A stretch of DNA of 64,000 nt, taken from Ustilaginoidea virens. Lineage: Eukaryota; Ascomycota; Sordariomycetes; Hypocreales; Clavicipitaceae. The translations under genes were made by a program, and so were the position numbers. The notes under the pieces are model-generated. The model was not told the origin of the DNA. It saw only the letters and a list, made by a program, of their open reading frames with translations, and did not search any database. Position 1 is the first letter of the stretch. Every line of letters starts with the position of its first letter. The stretch lies in NCBI RefSeq assembly GCF_000687475.1, contig NC_057316.1, positions 2,418,001 through 2,482,000 of the forward strand, given 5' to 3'. Below, piece by piece: positions 52,604 through 64,000 of the stretch.

Positions 52604-54060
52604 GATTAGTTATTAAAGGCTTTATATAGGTATCTAGGCAAGACTTTATAGAGACCTATGCCTCTACTTCGATCCCACCAATATAGAGGATTATCCTTGC
52701 TCTTACTGCTGCAAACAACTGGGAAATAGAGCAGATCGACTTTATTAGTGCCTTTCTAAATAGTGAACTGCTAGAGACGATTTATATGGAGATTCCAGCT
52801 GGTTTTCTAGAATTTGCAGAAAGCCTACTCTTACCTAATCCAGCCTTGTGGTCTGACCTGTAGCGTTAACGACTTCTAGCCTTACTTACTAAGGTTAGAT
52901 ATGACCCCTCTACATCATAAGTTATACTATTGAAGAAAGCCTTATATGGGCTAAAATAAGGCCCTTGCGAGTAGCAGTTACGGTTAAAAGACCTTCTAGT
53001 GCAAGAGGGTTTTAAGCCGTTACTTTCTGATGCTGCCGTCTTCTATAATAAAGGAACGCATACCTTTATTATGACCTATATGGATGACTGCTTGATTGTT
53101 AGTCCAGATCTTAGCTATATTGACCAGCTTAAGGCTAAATTCTATAAGGTATATGCTATAGAAGACCGAGGACCTGCCTCCTTCTTTCTAGGAGTGCAAA
53201 TTATTAGGGATAGAGAAAAGGGCCTATTATGGCTGCACTAATCGCAATTTATTGCGGAAGTCCTTAAGAAATTCAACCTTAAGGATGCATAACCGCATCT
53301 AATCCCACTATAGCCCGGTATACTCGCTAAGTCTAAGGCTAATAATACGCTGCTAGATGCTAATAATCAACACTTATTCTAGCAGCTAGTAGGGATATCG
53401 ATATGGTTGATAATGATGTTAAGACCTGACCTTGCCTTTCCAACGCAATACCTATCACGATATATGCAATAGGCTTCCACTATATAGCTTAATGCTGCTA
53501 AGGGCGCTTTTCGCTACTTAGCTGGTACGGCAAATACAGCCATTTGTTACCGTCACTAAGCCGCTAAAGCTACCGTAGTATTAGCTGCATTTTCTGATAG
53601 CGATTTTACTAGGTGCCGCCTGACTTCGAAGTCCACTGGTAGTTATTTTACTACCTTGAATGGTGGGCCTATTAGCTAGAGGTTAAAACGGTCTTCGATT
53701 GTAGTTTTATCAACGCTTAAAGCCGAGTCTGATGCAATACTTAAGGCGATTCGCGAAGTAGAGTGGATATCTAATTTGTTTAAAGAAATCCAGGTCGATA
53801 TTTAATGCCCGATACTACTATACTGCGATAACCAAGGGTCTATTTCTAACGCAAATAACCAAAATCAGTATGCCCGCACTAAGCATACCTTGCTTAAATT
53901 CCGGTATATACGTGAGAAGGCCTACGGTAGCCTAGTAAAAATATCTTATTTACCCACGACAGATATGCCTGCAGATAGACTCACCAAACCACTTCCAAGC
54001 CCGAAATTCCCTATATTTCGGCAACTATTAGGGCTGCAATCCCTATAGCATCATCATCTT
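52604..54060 (+). pseudogene. Element B reverse transcriptase (right part) and RNase H
   Basis: Continues the RT after element C: ARLVIKGF, ETYASTS, WEIEQIDFISAFLNSEL, ALYGLK, then the intact catalytic MTYMDDCLIV near 53,070-53,100. RNase H follows (YLAGTANTAICY, FSDSDFT, STLKAESDA, NAKTKH-like YARTKHTLLKF, MPADRLTKPLPSPKF). The 80-codon stretch 52,999-53,241 is still open; other parts carry TAG/TAA. It ends shortly before the 3' LTR. Confidence 0.85.
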
Positions 54061-54126
54061 TTTTTTTCTGATTTTTTACAGGGTTTCTTTCTTTTATTCT
54101 AACGCTAGGATTAGCCATATTGCTAA

Positions 54127-54136
54127 TCAGAGGGGG
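54127..54136 (+). other. Polypurine tract of element B
   Basis: ATCAGAGGGG/G purine run directly before the 3' LTR at 54137, the expected plus-strand primer site. Confidence 0.75.
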
Positions 54137-54840
54137 TGTTGAAATTAGCGCCTTTTTAGCTGTATTTTGGTACTGGTCTCGCCACCATACGACGTTTCTG
54201 CGTTAAGATATCGCGGTGGCTATACCAGGCGCTATAGTGGGGCACAGCGCCCCACAACGCCGATTACAGTGGGCCATAGCGCCGGTCACGGCACCGGCAC
54301 AGCGCCCCACAGCCGGCCACAGCGGCCGGTCACAGCGGGCCACAGGGCCCACAACAGGCGGCGCATTTCTACGGGATTCCCAAATGGGCAAACCAGCACT
54401 TTCGGCCTTCTACATACAGTCACCCGCTACACCGGTCATTTACGGCAGACCGATATAGGGCTTCCGGCCCGTACGGCAGGCTGTTATAGGGCATCCGGCA
54501 CACCGCTATAAGCCACTGGGCTTGGTTGGGTAGGCATTGGGTAGGATATTGGGCACGGTTGGGCAGACCGACTTTTCGTCGGGTTTTTCGCTATTTTTGC
54601 GGTTTTTCATTATTTTCAACCACTTTTTCAAGATGGTAGAAATATGCCCAAAATTCCCTCTTTCTAGCTAGAATAACCACCAACAATTAGAATCAGATTT
54701 CCCTGACATCTTTGCTCTGGTCAACCCCGTGTGTGCGTTTTTAATCTTTAACCAGCTTGTTTTATTCTGCAACGCCTTGTATGCCACTGTCGGTACTTAG
54801 TATACTTTCCAACAGTGTTCTGAGTCACCATTTTGCAACA
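54137..54840 (+). repeat. 3' LTR of element B
   Basis: 704 bp, same length as the 5' LTR and 98.4% identical by hand alignment (11 transitions). It is followed by AAGAT. Confidence 0.95.
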
Positions 54841-57762
54841 AAGATAAATATAAGGGCAAAGGCAAAAGTAAAAGTAATAATAATAATAATAAAAAAGAAG
54901 ATAGATTAATAGAGAAAGAAAAGGAAGATAAAGTATTTATAATATCTATCCTTTCTATAGGAATTCACCTAGATAATTTAGGTCTTTTAAAGTCTTATAT
55001 TATACTCGATAGTAGCACTTTAACGCATATTTTTAATAATATAAAGTAGTTTACTAATATTAAGTATAATATCGATAAGCACCTCGTTCGTAATACTTAT
55101 AATAGTATTTTAAAAGTCCTTAGTATTAGCTTTATTCGAATTATATTATAGGATAAAAGGGCTATTACTTTTACCGATATTCTATATAATCTAACGATTA
55201 TAGCGAATCTTTTTGCTATAAAAAAGATAAGAAATAAAAGATTATTTTAGAATAATAAAGTCGATAAGATTTACCTATAGAAAAATAGTTAATAAGAAGT
55301 TATTTTTTAAGTTTCTTAGGTAGAAGAAAGGCCCTATATCCTCTACTAAAATAATAAAAACGATATACCTATAGATGAATTCATTATAAGGGCTTAAAAT
55401 AAAGCCTTAAATATTAACGAAGCCTATTTAGCTTAAGGAGATAGCTACTAGCCTAAAACTTCGATGAAAACGCCTTATACTATCTAGCATATGCGTTTTA
55501 GGCACCTAGGTCAGGATTCAATAGATTATATCTTTAAGGATATATTATAAATACCTAAGGAAAAAGAAGCTTTAAATTATAAAGTTTATAGTAGTATAAA
55601 AATCGTAAAGTAGATATTATAATTATCTTATAAGCTTTTAATACCTTAGGAACCCTTTAAAGTAGTCTTTTTCGATTTATTTCTATAAGCTGCTGCTTTT
55701 AATAGTAATAAATATATAGTATTATTCACCTGCCGATTTATAGGAATAAAATGCATTTTTACGATACCTAGAAAGACTAACCTATTTAGATGCTAGCTAA
55801 TCTTTAAGAATCGGGTTTTATACCTATATAATATAGCGATTGTAATAATCATCTCTAATAATAAAATAGTACTTTAGACTAGTAATAGTCGGGAAAAAGC
55901 TAAATAGAAAGGCATTATAATTCGAAATTCGAGCCCTAATTACTAATATTAGAATGGTTATACTAAACGTTTTAAGGAGGTATTAAAGATAAAGATAGCC
56001 CTTTTTAATATATAAGCAGGCTTTCCTAAGGAGTTATAGCTTATTATAGCTAAAGTAGTAGTATATTTGCTAAATTAAAGCCTTAGGAAGTCGGAAAGAC
56101 CTTATAATAATTAGAAGTTACCTTTTTAAATACTTTAACTTTAGCTCCATAATAATAAGCCCGCCTAAAAATACCTACCGATAGATATTTATCTACAAAT
56201 TCACTACCTCTATACCTATAGATATAAGGCTTTCGTAATAATTTGCGATAAGATATTATAGAAAGGTCTAAAGCTTAATCAAAGAGCTTACATTAGGTAT
56301 TTAGTAGGCTATATCTCGACTACTTAGTACCTAATTTAGGTGCCTTTATTAAAAAGAAGCTGCTAATTCAATTCTAGCTATATTACATTTAATAAAACCA
56401 TTTTTTATTAAAATAAATACCACTTACCGATTTCTAAATAATAGAAAGAGGCCCTAAATAGCCTTATCGGTAATATTAAAGAAATACCTATTATTAACGA
56501 TTTTAAACTTATATCATCTAGGAATTTAATTAAAAATATCTTTACTAACGATCCTATTATTAAATAGGCACTAGAGGCATAAAATAAAGCTACTAATAAT
56601 GCCCTTTAACTAATAGAAATTAATCTTAAGGTTATAGACTACCCTAAAAAAGCTATCGCTTAAGCGATATTACTATCCCTACTATTTTCGCTTAAGCCTA
56701 ATAATAAACTCAAGCCGATTACTCCCTTTAATAATATATTCTTTATAAAGCTTAAAAGAAATACTTATAATATATTCGCAGCCTCTATTGCGAAGCCTTT
56801 AGCTATAATAGAGGCACTATATATTATAAATATGCCTAAAAAGCCAGCGATATAAAAGGAGCTTAGAAAGCACCCTAAGTATAAGGAATTTATTACTACC
56901 GCGAAAGAAGAATATTTAAAGGTTATAAACGGGGAGATTAAGTATATTATTTAACGAAATAATTTATCTATTAACCCTTAGATTAAGCTATTAGACCTAA
57001 AGTAGGTATTTACCTATAAATAAGACCAAGATAGGTATCTCACTGGTTATAAGGTATAACTATACGTTTATAGTAATTAATAACCCTATAATCTTCGTGA
57101 TACCTAGGTAGTAGCGCTTATAGTATATATATTTCGGCTTCTTATAGCGTTAATATACTTTTTTAACCTAGAAATACACTAATATGACTTTATTATAGCC
57201 TTTCTTAATATACTACTTAACGAGACTATCTATTGCAAACAACCTAATATATTCCATAATAGTTTTATATTCATTAGGTTGTTATATGCCCTATACGGGC
57301 TTTAAAGGTCTCTACTATTATAGTTTAAAGAGTTATTACGATTCCTATTGCAATAAGGCTTTAAATAGGTCTATAAGGACCCTTATATCTTTATTAATAG
57401 CTTCCTTATTATATTCTTTTATATTAATAACCTAATCGTGCTTTATTATAAGTTATGGATGGAGGCATTCGAATCGTTCTATATAGTATTAATAGCGGCA
57501 TTTAAGATCAAAGATCTTAGCAAGCTATAGTAATTCCTAGCAATTAAGGTTATTCGCAACCGCATAGCCGGAAAATTATAGCTCACACAAAAGGCTTACT
57601 TCAATAAGCTAGCGATAAAATATAACCTTACTATATTTAATAATGTTAAGGACCGCCTTCTAGAGCACCTACTATATACTGCAAAACTTAAGGCATTCGA
57701 TAGGATAGCTAAACTATACGATACGAAGCAATACTAATTAATAGTAGGCTCGTTAGTATATC
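54841..57762 (+). pseudogene. Element A (outer Ty1/Copia): protease, integrase and RT, right part
   Basis: The reading resumes after element B with a Lys-rich linker, then the protease-like LKSYIILDSSTLTHIFNN (about 54,990-55,040). Pre-integrase HMRFRHLG-DSIDYIF (about 55,490-55,540) follows, then integrase (about 55,600-56,400). RT runs from about 56,870, with the catalytic site changed to FYINNLIV (about 57,420-57,445). It is the most AT-rich and most mutated element, with stops every 10-30 codons. It is cut off by element D before RNase H. Confidence 0.78.
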
Positions 57763-58345
57763 TGTTGATATAAACTCGGGGTACCCAGTTATACGTAGGG
57801 TCGCGCGCGTGGTATCAAGTACCGTGAGGTCACCGGTCAAAGGTATGATTACTTCTTTGATTATGACTGACTAACTAAGAGGAAAGAAAGGAAGCAAAAG
57901 AGTAATTACACGATGTGGCCTTTTTGTGCGTGCCGTAGTCACGTGCATCGGCGCGGTCGGGCCGGGCTGCCCGCATGCCCTACCGGGCTCAGGGGCATAG
58001 GGGCAAAAGTGGCCATATCGTACGCAACGGGTGTGCGCGGCACATCCGTCGCAATGTGCCCAATTGGGCACCTTACGACAGCGATTCCGACACTGGCAGC
58101 TTCTCTTTTTATAGAAGCAAACATCGGAATCGCTAGGATATAAGGCGCACACATAGAAAGAAAAATGCGGCGCGGTCTCGGCAGGTTGTGCCGCCGATAA
58201 CGCTATCGCGCCGCGCGGCCGGCATTATACCGTACAGCCGGTATAAATATCGCAGCCAAAATAAAGGGGCAAAAAAAAAGGGGTAGTAGTAAACGTAGTA
58301 AAAGCATTAAATGCATACAACATTGAACATAGGAAAATCCACACA
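57763..58345 (-). repeat. 3' LTR of element D (tentative borders)
   Basis: Left border TGTTGATATAAA sits exactly where the RT of element A stops making sense. The right border (…CCACACA) is placed next to the sense-strand purine-rich GGGTGGCAAG. It includes a GC-rich section (57,935-58,225) that contrasts with its surroundings. The second LTR copy is not in view. Confidence 0.6.
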
Positions 58346-58399
58346 CTTGCCACCCATAACATCACTAATACCTTCTAAACGCAGTTAGATATTAACCGG

Positions 58400-58990
58400 C
58401 CTCTTTACCTATCCTTCCATATATATAACAGCCCTATTTTGGTCGATAAAGGTCTTAAGGGCTTTATTTAGCATTCCCTTAGTTATCGCATCGGCGAGGT
58501 TATTATTCCTATTGATCTAGCGAATTTTGTAGATTTCCTGGCGCTCGTATGATTATCGTAGGGCTATAATATCTATTATGAGCCTCTTTTCCTTGGTAGT
58601 ACCTAGCTTGATAAGGCATTCGTATAATGAAAACGAATCTGTATATACAACCGTGGGGATCTTTGGCAGTCCCAGCCTGTTGGTAATTATATTGAGGGTC
58701 GTGCCTATCGCATATGCAATATCGACCCCTTGCACCATACTATACAGCTCCGAAGCGAGTGTACTGCGCGTTATACGCTTACTTTTTGTAGAGCTGTAAG
58801 TGACGATATTACCGGTCAGTAGGAAGGCATTATCCGTGGGGTTATCCTCTTCGTTCCCTAGCATAATGATATAGCCAATCTGGGAGCTTAAATCTTTATT
58901 GTTGGCAAAGGATCCGTCAATAAATACAAAGAGTTTGGCTGTAGTAAGGGCCAGATTGATATACCGTAAGCTACGATCCTAGTTATTGTA
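58400..58990 (-). pseudogene. Element D RNase H
   Basis: Sense reading shows YSSTKSKRITRSTLASELYSM, VYTDSFSLYECLIKLGTTKEKRL and NNLADAITKGM, the usual Copia RNase H motifs. A 103-codon stretch (58,553-58,864) is still open. Confidence 0.85.
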
Positions 58991-60049
58991 TTGCTATTAA
59001 AGGCGCTTATTCAACCTTGCGATATCGTTAGGGTTAGGTTGCTAGTATTGTGCTGCGATAGATAGGTCAAAAGACGCCTCGGGCTGGCAGACTATAGCTA
59101 TATAAGCACCGCGAGCGCGTTGCTCGATATAATTATACTAGGCTATAGGCGTATTCTTATCGATGGTCGTAATCTTTATGCTTTGACCTTTCTGGTATAA
59201 TATTATTATGTTGTTAGTCTGATTAACTGTGAGGATATATCTGTTGAATATTAAGGGTACGGTTGGTGATAGCCTCGTCTTGGGCTTGGCATTAAAGCCT
59301 GCCTTGGTAAGCTCTAATTCTTCCCGTTAGAAGAAGGCATTATTACTTAAGCCGAGGGTATCGTCAGTCTGTATACCTACGATACCGAAGCATATAGTAT
59401 CGCTAGTACGGTTAGGAACGTTAGTATCGTCAGTGCGGTTAGGAATATTAGTATCGTTAGTGCGGTTAGGAACGTTAGTATCGTTAGTGCGGTTAGGAAT
59501 ATTAGTACGGTTATTGCCGGCAGATATTAGCAAATAGGGGTTATAGGTGGATGTGGTTATGCCTAACTTCTCGCGATGGTGCCGGAAGTATGTCGCCTAC
59601 TAGTGGGTGCCTGCCTTAGTTATTCCGTATAGTGGCTTTACTACTTTTATGATCGTATTATCGGGGTATTGATGCGCTATCTGCTTAGGTAGCTTAGCGA
59701 TAATCGATCTATTAAGGGTGGTAGATAACTGTATGTAAGCCTGTGTGATATTATGTATCTAGAGGAATAAGCCGTGAGAGTGTTGTAGTGATAGGGCTAA
59801 TGATATAAGTAACTGTTGACTAGCCCGTTGGATTGTGGGGGACTGAGTTAATATTAATTGCTTTTTATTATTACTATAACTTTATATGATGAGTCGTGAC
59901 TTCTTATATAGTGTATCCGTGCCTTTGCCTTTAATCTCTTGTACTATATGTGAGTTAAAGAGATGTTAGGCTCTATATTTACCGATATTAAAGGTAATAA
60001 ATCGGAATATATCGCGGGCCTATAATACTTCTATCTCTATATGGTTAGA
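58991..60049 (-). pseudogene. Element D reverse transcriptase with an internal repeat expansion
   Basis: Contains FGIVGIQTDDTL (catalytic Asp-Asp, about 59,350-59,385), then LELTKAGFNAKPKTRL and PLIFNRYIL, with some stops. Directly upstream of the catalytic motif is a four-unit 27-bp repeat in frame. Confidence 0.8.
59406..59513 (-). repeat. 27-bp minisatellite, four units, in the RT of element D
   Basis: Four complete 27-bp units at 59406, 59433, 59460 and 59487. Units 1 and 3 carry GGAACG and units 2 and 4 GGAATA, so the array looks like a duplicated 54-bp pair. In frame it codes for PNRTNDTNV/I nine-residue units without stops. Confidence 0.92.
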
Positions 60050-60439
60050 CTATTCGAAGGGGGCTTTTAGGGTTATTATCTTCCCTTCCCGGCGTAATTG
60101 GCTAGTAAGCTGTAGGTCGGCTTGCTCTTTCGCGGTTAGGAAGGAGATGTTAATAACGGTATTAGAAGCTATAGCGTTGACGAGAGCTTCTTCTTGGTCT
60201 TTATTAATTATGACGTCGGATACCACCCTTGCTAGTGATAGATATATTACGGCTGTAGGTGTTATCGCGGCTGGAGGTGCGGCTGCAGCCGGGATCCTGA
60301 CTTCTAGCCTGCTAGGGCGGGCCGGGCTTTCGTTATAGACGATATCTTCGGGATCGTCGGTAGTGGGATTACTATTAAGGTCGTAGTTATAAGGTTTGAC
60401 GACCGTTAACCGGAACTTAACGGGGCTATATAGCATTTA

Positions 60440-61400
60440 TACAATATAGGTCTCACTATCGAGGCTGATTAGCCGGTACGGCCTGTGCCAGCCACCTTTC
60501 TCTTGCTATACCTATACGTCGGATTATAGGGGTAGTCGGTAGATAGGCTATATATCGGGGCCATTCTATTAGTTGAGGGTATCGCGGACCTAATACCTTG
60601 CGAGATATTTCCTAGCTTCGTTAGTAGCCTTTCGTAATATTAAGGCGTATTGTGATATTAATAAGCTGGGGGGTGAATCATCTGTAAGTCGAAGATATAC
60701 TCCAAAGACTAATAACGTAGGCACTAAACCATTAGGTCTAGCGGAATCGTTGATAGCCTTTATAGCAAGCTGTAATTTCTATTCCTTTGTTATTAGGTCG
60801 CCTATTTCGTTGTTAATAATGGTATAGGCTCGGCGTAATGGGGCGTAATATCTCTCGACTTTGCTAATGCTATTATGGGCTTCTATAGGAATTTCATCTA
60901 TATTAATAGATAGAAGCCGGGCATTATGGCGGAATTCGGTAGAGGCGAAGTTAGGTCCGGTATTATAAATAATCTAATCCGGTGGGCTAAAGTAGGTATT
61001 AATCTAGTATTCCTTAAGGGTATTCTAAATATCTCGGGCCTTTTATCTTTGTGGATCAAGAAATCTGGCTGTCTAGAAGCTTATCGCGGTATTTATAATG
61101 TGTAATACCGGCCGATTATTAATATAAAGGATATCTACGATTATCTCATAGTTAAATTAGTAGTTATCCTTTAGAGTGAACTTAAATCGGTTAGGTGCCT
61201 TTGTGTTTATTTGGCATTAGTGGTATATGTGGGTGATGCTTTCGATGATACTACGGTCAATATCGTTATAGCCGGCTCTTTGCAGCACTTTTGTAAGCCT
61301 ATTAATAGAAGGATGCCCGAAGCGATAATATAACTAATGGATTTATTATAATGATAGGTGGAAGGCTGCGGTATCTATGGCATTAAGAGTCTACTATAGA
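60440..61400 (-). pseudogene. Element D pre-integrase and integrase
   Basis: Sense reading shows FGHPSINRLTKVLQRAGYND, DILYINNRPVLHIINTAISF, PPD-IIYNTGPNFAS, IPIEAHNSISKVERYYAPLR and GLVPTLLVFG. These are the core and C-terminal integrase motifs of fungal Copia elements, with scattered stops. Confidence 0.8.
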
Positions 61401-61700
61401 TATCCCTATTTCCTAATAATTGGGACCTTAGTATCCCCTTGGATTAACAGGTTATCAATATTGTTAAGCTTTATGCCTATCCTATCTATATCCGTAATAG
61501 AATATAGGAAGGGGGTACTGCTGTTAAGAATATGGAAGGGGATATTGCCGAATATCATTAGGATATTTAATATGCCGGAGGATATAGCGGAGCCTGCGCC
61601 GAAGTTTACCGTATGCTTCTTGTCAGTTGTCTCGATAGTTAGGGTCTTCATCAATCGCATTAGGGCCTTTGTTTAACCTAGGCCTGCTATTGATAGGCCG
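61401..61700 (-). pseudogene. Element D protease region
   Basis: Open for 84 codons (61,406-61,660): ILNILMIFGNIPFHILNSST, then DIDRIGIKLNNIDNLLIQG. This is the segment around and after the Copia aspartic protease. Confidence 0.7.
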
Positions 61701-64000
61701 GAAGCGCCGGTATCTGGTAGGATTCTGCGGAAGGTATGGTTACCGTACCGTTCTTCTTCTAGAAAGGCAGAATTATAGTCTAGTAGTAAGGGCATTCGGA
61801 AGGGGTTAATCTATAGGAAGGCATATTAGTATAATTCATCCTGTAGGGCTTGTAATATCTCGATAGATAACGTTGGTGATGGGTCTTCGCTAGGGGCTAG
61901 GAAATACTAAGTGGCTGTAATTTGCGGTGTGGCAGCCTTCTCTGTATCCTATTGTGTATCCCCTGCTATTATTACCTCGATATTACCGATAATATTATTA
62001 AGGTCAGCCTCTACTTCTTCTTTGAGGCCTTAGGGGTCAGGCTCTTTATATTCCTATAAGAAAATATGGAATTTTTTGTTATTAGGGGTAGTACGGTGGG
62101 ATCGGTTCTTTATTTATCGGTCCTTTAATTCTTATTGCTCTTTAGCAGAATAGTTAGATAATTAATACCCTATTTTATTACAAATAAAGCATCTTCTTTA
62201 ATGGGGCCTAGCTGGAAAGGCGCGATTCTATTGTTGCCATTAATACTGCTGCTGTGGCCCGAATTGGCGTTAGGGGCGGGATTGACTATATCTACGGTCT
62301 GTAAATAACGCCACATTATTATTAATATCGTCAGTATCGTGATATTATTGTTATTGAAGGAAATGATGCTATTAAGTTGTATAGATTGACTTATAGATAG
62401 AAAGGGATCGCCGTAGGTTAGCGGCAAGGCCTTCGAATATAGGGGCATAACGATATAAGGCCTGGCTATACTTAGGGGTATCCCTTATAGCGTTAAGGAC
62501 TTATCGGTAAAGCTTTGTATCAGCTGTAAAGGGGGGAAAAAGACTACGATATAGGCGTTAAAGTTCTTCCAATAGGATATTAAGGCATTCTAGCTTTAAC
62601 TTATCGGGATGTTTCGTAATAGTTGATTGGAGTATTATTCTATTCTAATGGTATAAATAAAATTACTCTATGCTTTTATTTTCGAAATGATTCTTGACTT
62701 TGCGGACTATATCGTTAAAAGTGAGGGTATTACGAATGCGTTTAATATTATCAAAGTAGTAAGTCTCAGCATCGCCGATTAATATGATTTGAAATGCTCT
62801 AGTGAATGTATTATCGGGTAATCCTAATAGGCGGCACTTGCTCTTAAAGGATATGACTTTTAGTATAATAAAGTTATCTATTTTGCTGCTATATCTATCC
62901 TCTATACGATAGCTGCGTAAGAGGTTAGATATCTTCTTCGATATATTATTAAACCCGTTTTGGGAATAATTTTTTTGGTTAAACCCGGCCTCTGCGTAGG
63001 CTTTTTAGGTATAATCTTAGGGGTATTCTAGAGGGTATTCCGGAACGGCTTATCGGTTGCCTTATGGTAGGCTAGCGGGGTTTCTTGCGGGGTTATCCTA
63101 TAACCTAGGTCAGTCTGGGTTTACTAGTCCTCCCGTTAAGACGGTCCGTTCATCGGCCTAAGTAGGCTGATATTAGTGGGAAAGGCCAGGTGCTGTGCCT
63201 ATTTTTGGCATTATCGGATGAGGCATTTGGGCCTACGGGCCGCGATACCGCGATTCGTAATATCTGGTATTAGGGGCGGCATTAGTAGTATTGGCTTGGA
63301 GGGTATTATTATTGGGGTCCTCTATTGAAGGAAGTATATCATCGGGGCCTATAACCCGAGCTCTATTGGGTATACTATGACCTCGAGGGGCATTAGAATA
63401 GCCGCCTCGGCTAGCCCGGCTAGGGGTATAACCTCTAGGGTGTAATATTTAATCAGTCGGGCTATAGTCTTCATCGATTGTTGCATATTGTTATTGATGA
63501 TGCTAGGAGCTTTCCCCTATTTCGAATAGCGGCCTATTGTAAATAGGCGTCTTCCCTTTGGGTTATTAGGACCGGCCCCTTTCTTCTTTGGTAGGGGCAA
63601 AGGTAAGAGGCTTTTTCGATATAGAGGGGGGAATAATAGGTTATTATGACTGTGATCGTGCTACCCTTAGTGTTGTGAAGTCCCTTATTATTGAAGTTTG
63701 TGAGGATCTTCTTAAGGGCCTTACTGTAGTAGGTGCTCGTAATGAATTCCGTAAGCCTGTGCGTGAGCCTGTGATTTCTTAGTCAAAATTGCCGATAGGT
63801 ACTAATGCTTCCCTATGAGGGTTGAGGTATGACTAGAATATCTTATAGCCTAGCTGACGGTCGATCTCTTCTTAAGGTTATTTAGGATTCTATTGTTGTT
63901 AAAGGCATTCCATTAAGGTAGGTATTATGATGGAGCCTAATGCTCCGATATATATACCGTGATCCCATAGGTATATGCGGAATTCGCGTAGGAATGGAGG
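61701..64000 (-). pseudogene. Element D gag and 5' region, running off the window
   Basis: AT-rich, stop-dense sequence in the place of gag. A readable piece (62,170-62,448) ends near a degraded zinc-knuckle-like segment (EDALFVIK). Nothing beyond the gag position is recognised before the right edge. Confidence 0.55.

Larger units (their letters stand above)
42313..54840 (+). mobile_element. Element B: Ty1/Copia LTR retrotransposon, 12.5 kb including a nested insertion
   Basis: Two 704-bp direct LTRs (42313-43016 and 54137-54840) with TG...CA ends are flanked by the 5-bp target duplication AAGAT (42308-42312 and 54841-54845). Between them lie gag, integrase, reverse transcriptase and RNase H in Copia order (integrase before RT). 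Element C is inserted inside the RT region (46958-52598). Without C and one copy of its target duplication, B is about 6.9 kb. It is not able to code a full polyprotein because of many TAG/TAA codons. Confidence 0.95.
57763..64000 (-). mobile_element. Element D: minus-strand Ty1/Copia retrotransposon, partial
   Basis: Reads right to left: gag, protease, integrase, RT, RNase H, then the 3' LTR (57763-58345) abutting element A. Its 5' end lies beyond the window, so the target duplication cannot be checked. Many stops make it inactive. Confidence 0.85.

Noticed and set aside
57871..58154. Cys-rich open frames (76-93 codons) on both strands
   Set aside because: They fall in the GC-rich part of the element D LTR; opposite strands are both open, which points to composition, not coding.
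59406..59513. CRISPR-like array
   Set aside because: The 27-bp units are contiguous with no spacers, in a fungal retrotransposon RT gene; it is a minisatellite.

Overview
The window comes from a filamentous ascomycete, most probably a hypocrealean Sordariomycete (a Clavicipitaceae-like genome is a guess). The genes have short introns of about 50-100 bp with GT-AG ends and CTAAC/CTGAC branch sites. They include PRM1, ATG8, an AMA1-type APC/C activator, a GH18 chitinase and a GT62 mannosyltransferase. Exon models were built by hand from the sequence; every multi-exon model given exact joins closes in frame.

Layout. Positions 1-40,600 are a normal-GC, gene-rich block. In order: PRM1 (-, cut by the left edge), ATG8 (-), HEM13 (+), a Shu2/SWS1-like SWIM protein (+), RPN8 (-), ADK1 (+), HOOK (-), a small secreted I9-type protease inhibitor (-), an ANP1-type GT62 mannosyltransferase (+), GEA2/GBF1 Arf-GEF (+), a histidine acid phosphatase (+), BET4 Rab geranylgeranyltransferase alpha subunit (+), an unrecognised 299-aa nuclear-looking protein (-), SYN8 SNARE (+), AMA1 (-) and a GH18 chitinase (-). 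There are no operons. Several pairs are head to head with shared upstream regions (ATG8/HEM13, RPN8/ADK1, inhibitor/ANP1, hypothetical/SYN8). Most are housekeeping genes for membrane traffic (GEA2, BET4, SYN8, HOOK), autophagy, haem, proteasome and cell wall, plus mating and meiosis genes (PRM1, AMA1).

From about 40,600 to the right edge the DNA turns AT-rich and is filled with decayed LTR retrotransposons, full of TAG/TAA codons as expected after repeat-induced point mutation (RIP). The nesting can be read directly. An outer Ty1/Copia element (A) is interrupted by a second Copia element (B, 42,313-54,840, 704-bp LTRs, AAGAT target duplication). B is itself interrupted by a Ty3/Gypsy chromovirus (C, 46,958-52,598, 254-bp LTRs, GGCAC target duplication). 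A is then cut off on the right by a minus-strand Copia element (D, from 57,763 past the window end).

The most interesting signal is in AMA1. The reading frame is open on both sides of a single in-frame TAG (34,401-34,403), where I expect a Trp codon. The TAG lies in the loop of a small perfect inverted repeat with U at -1. This is the pattern of premature stops restored by sexual-stage A-to-I mRNA editing in Sordariomycetes, and it should be tested with perithecial RNA. Two well-supported GC-AG introns (GEA2, BET4) and an in-frame minisatellite beside the RT catalytic motif of element D are secondary findings. I did not find evidence of a wholly new gene system.
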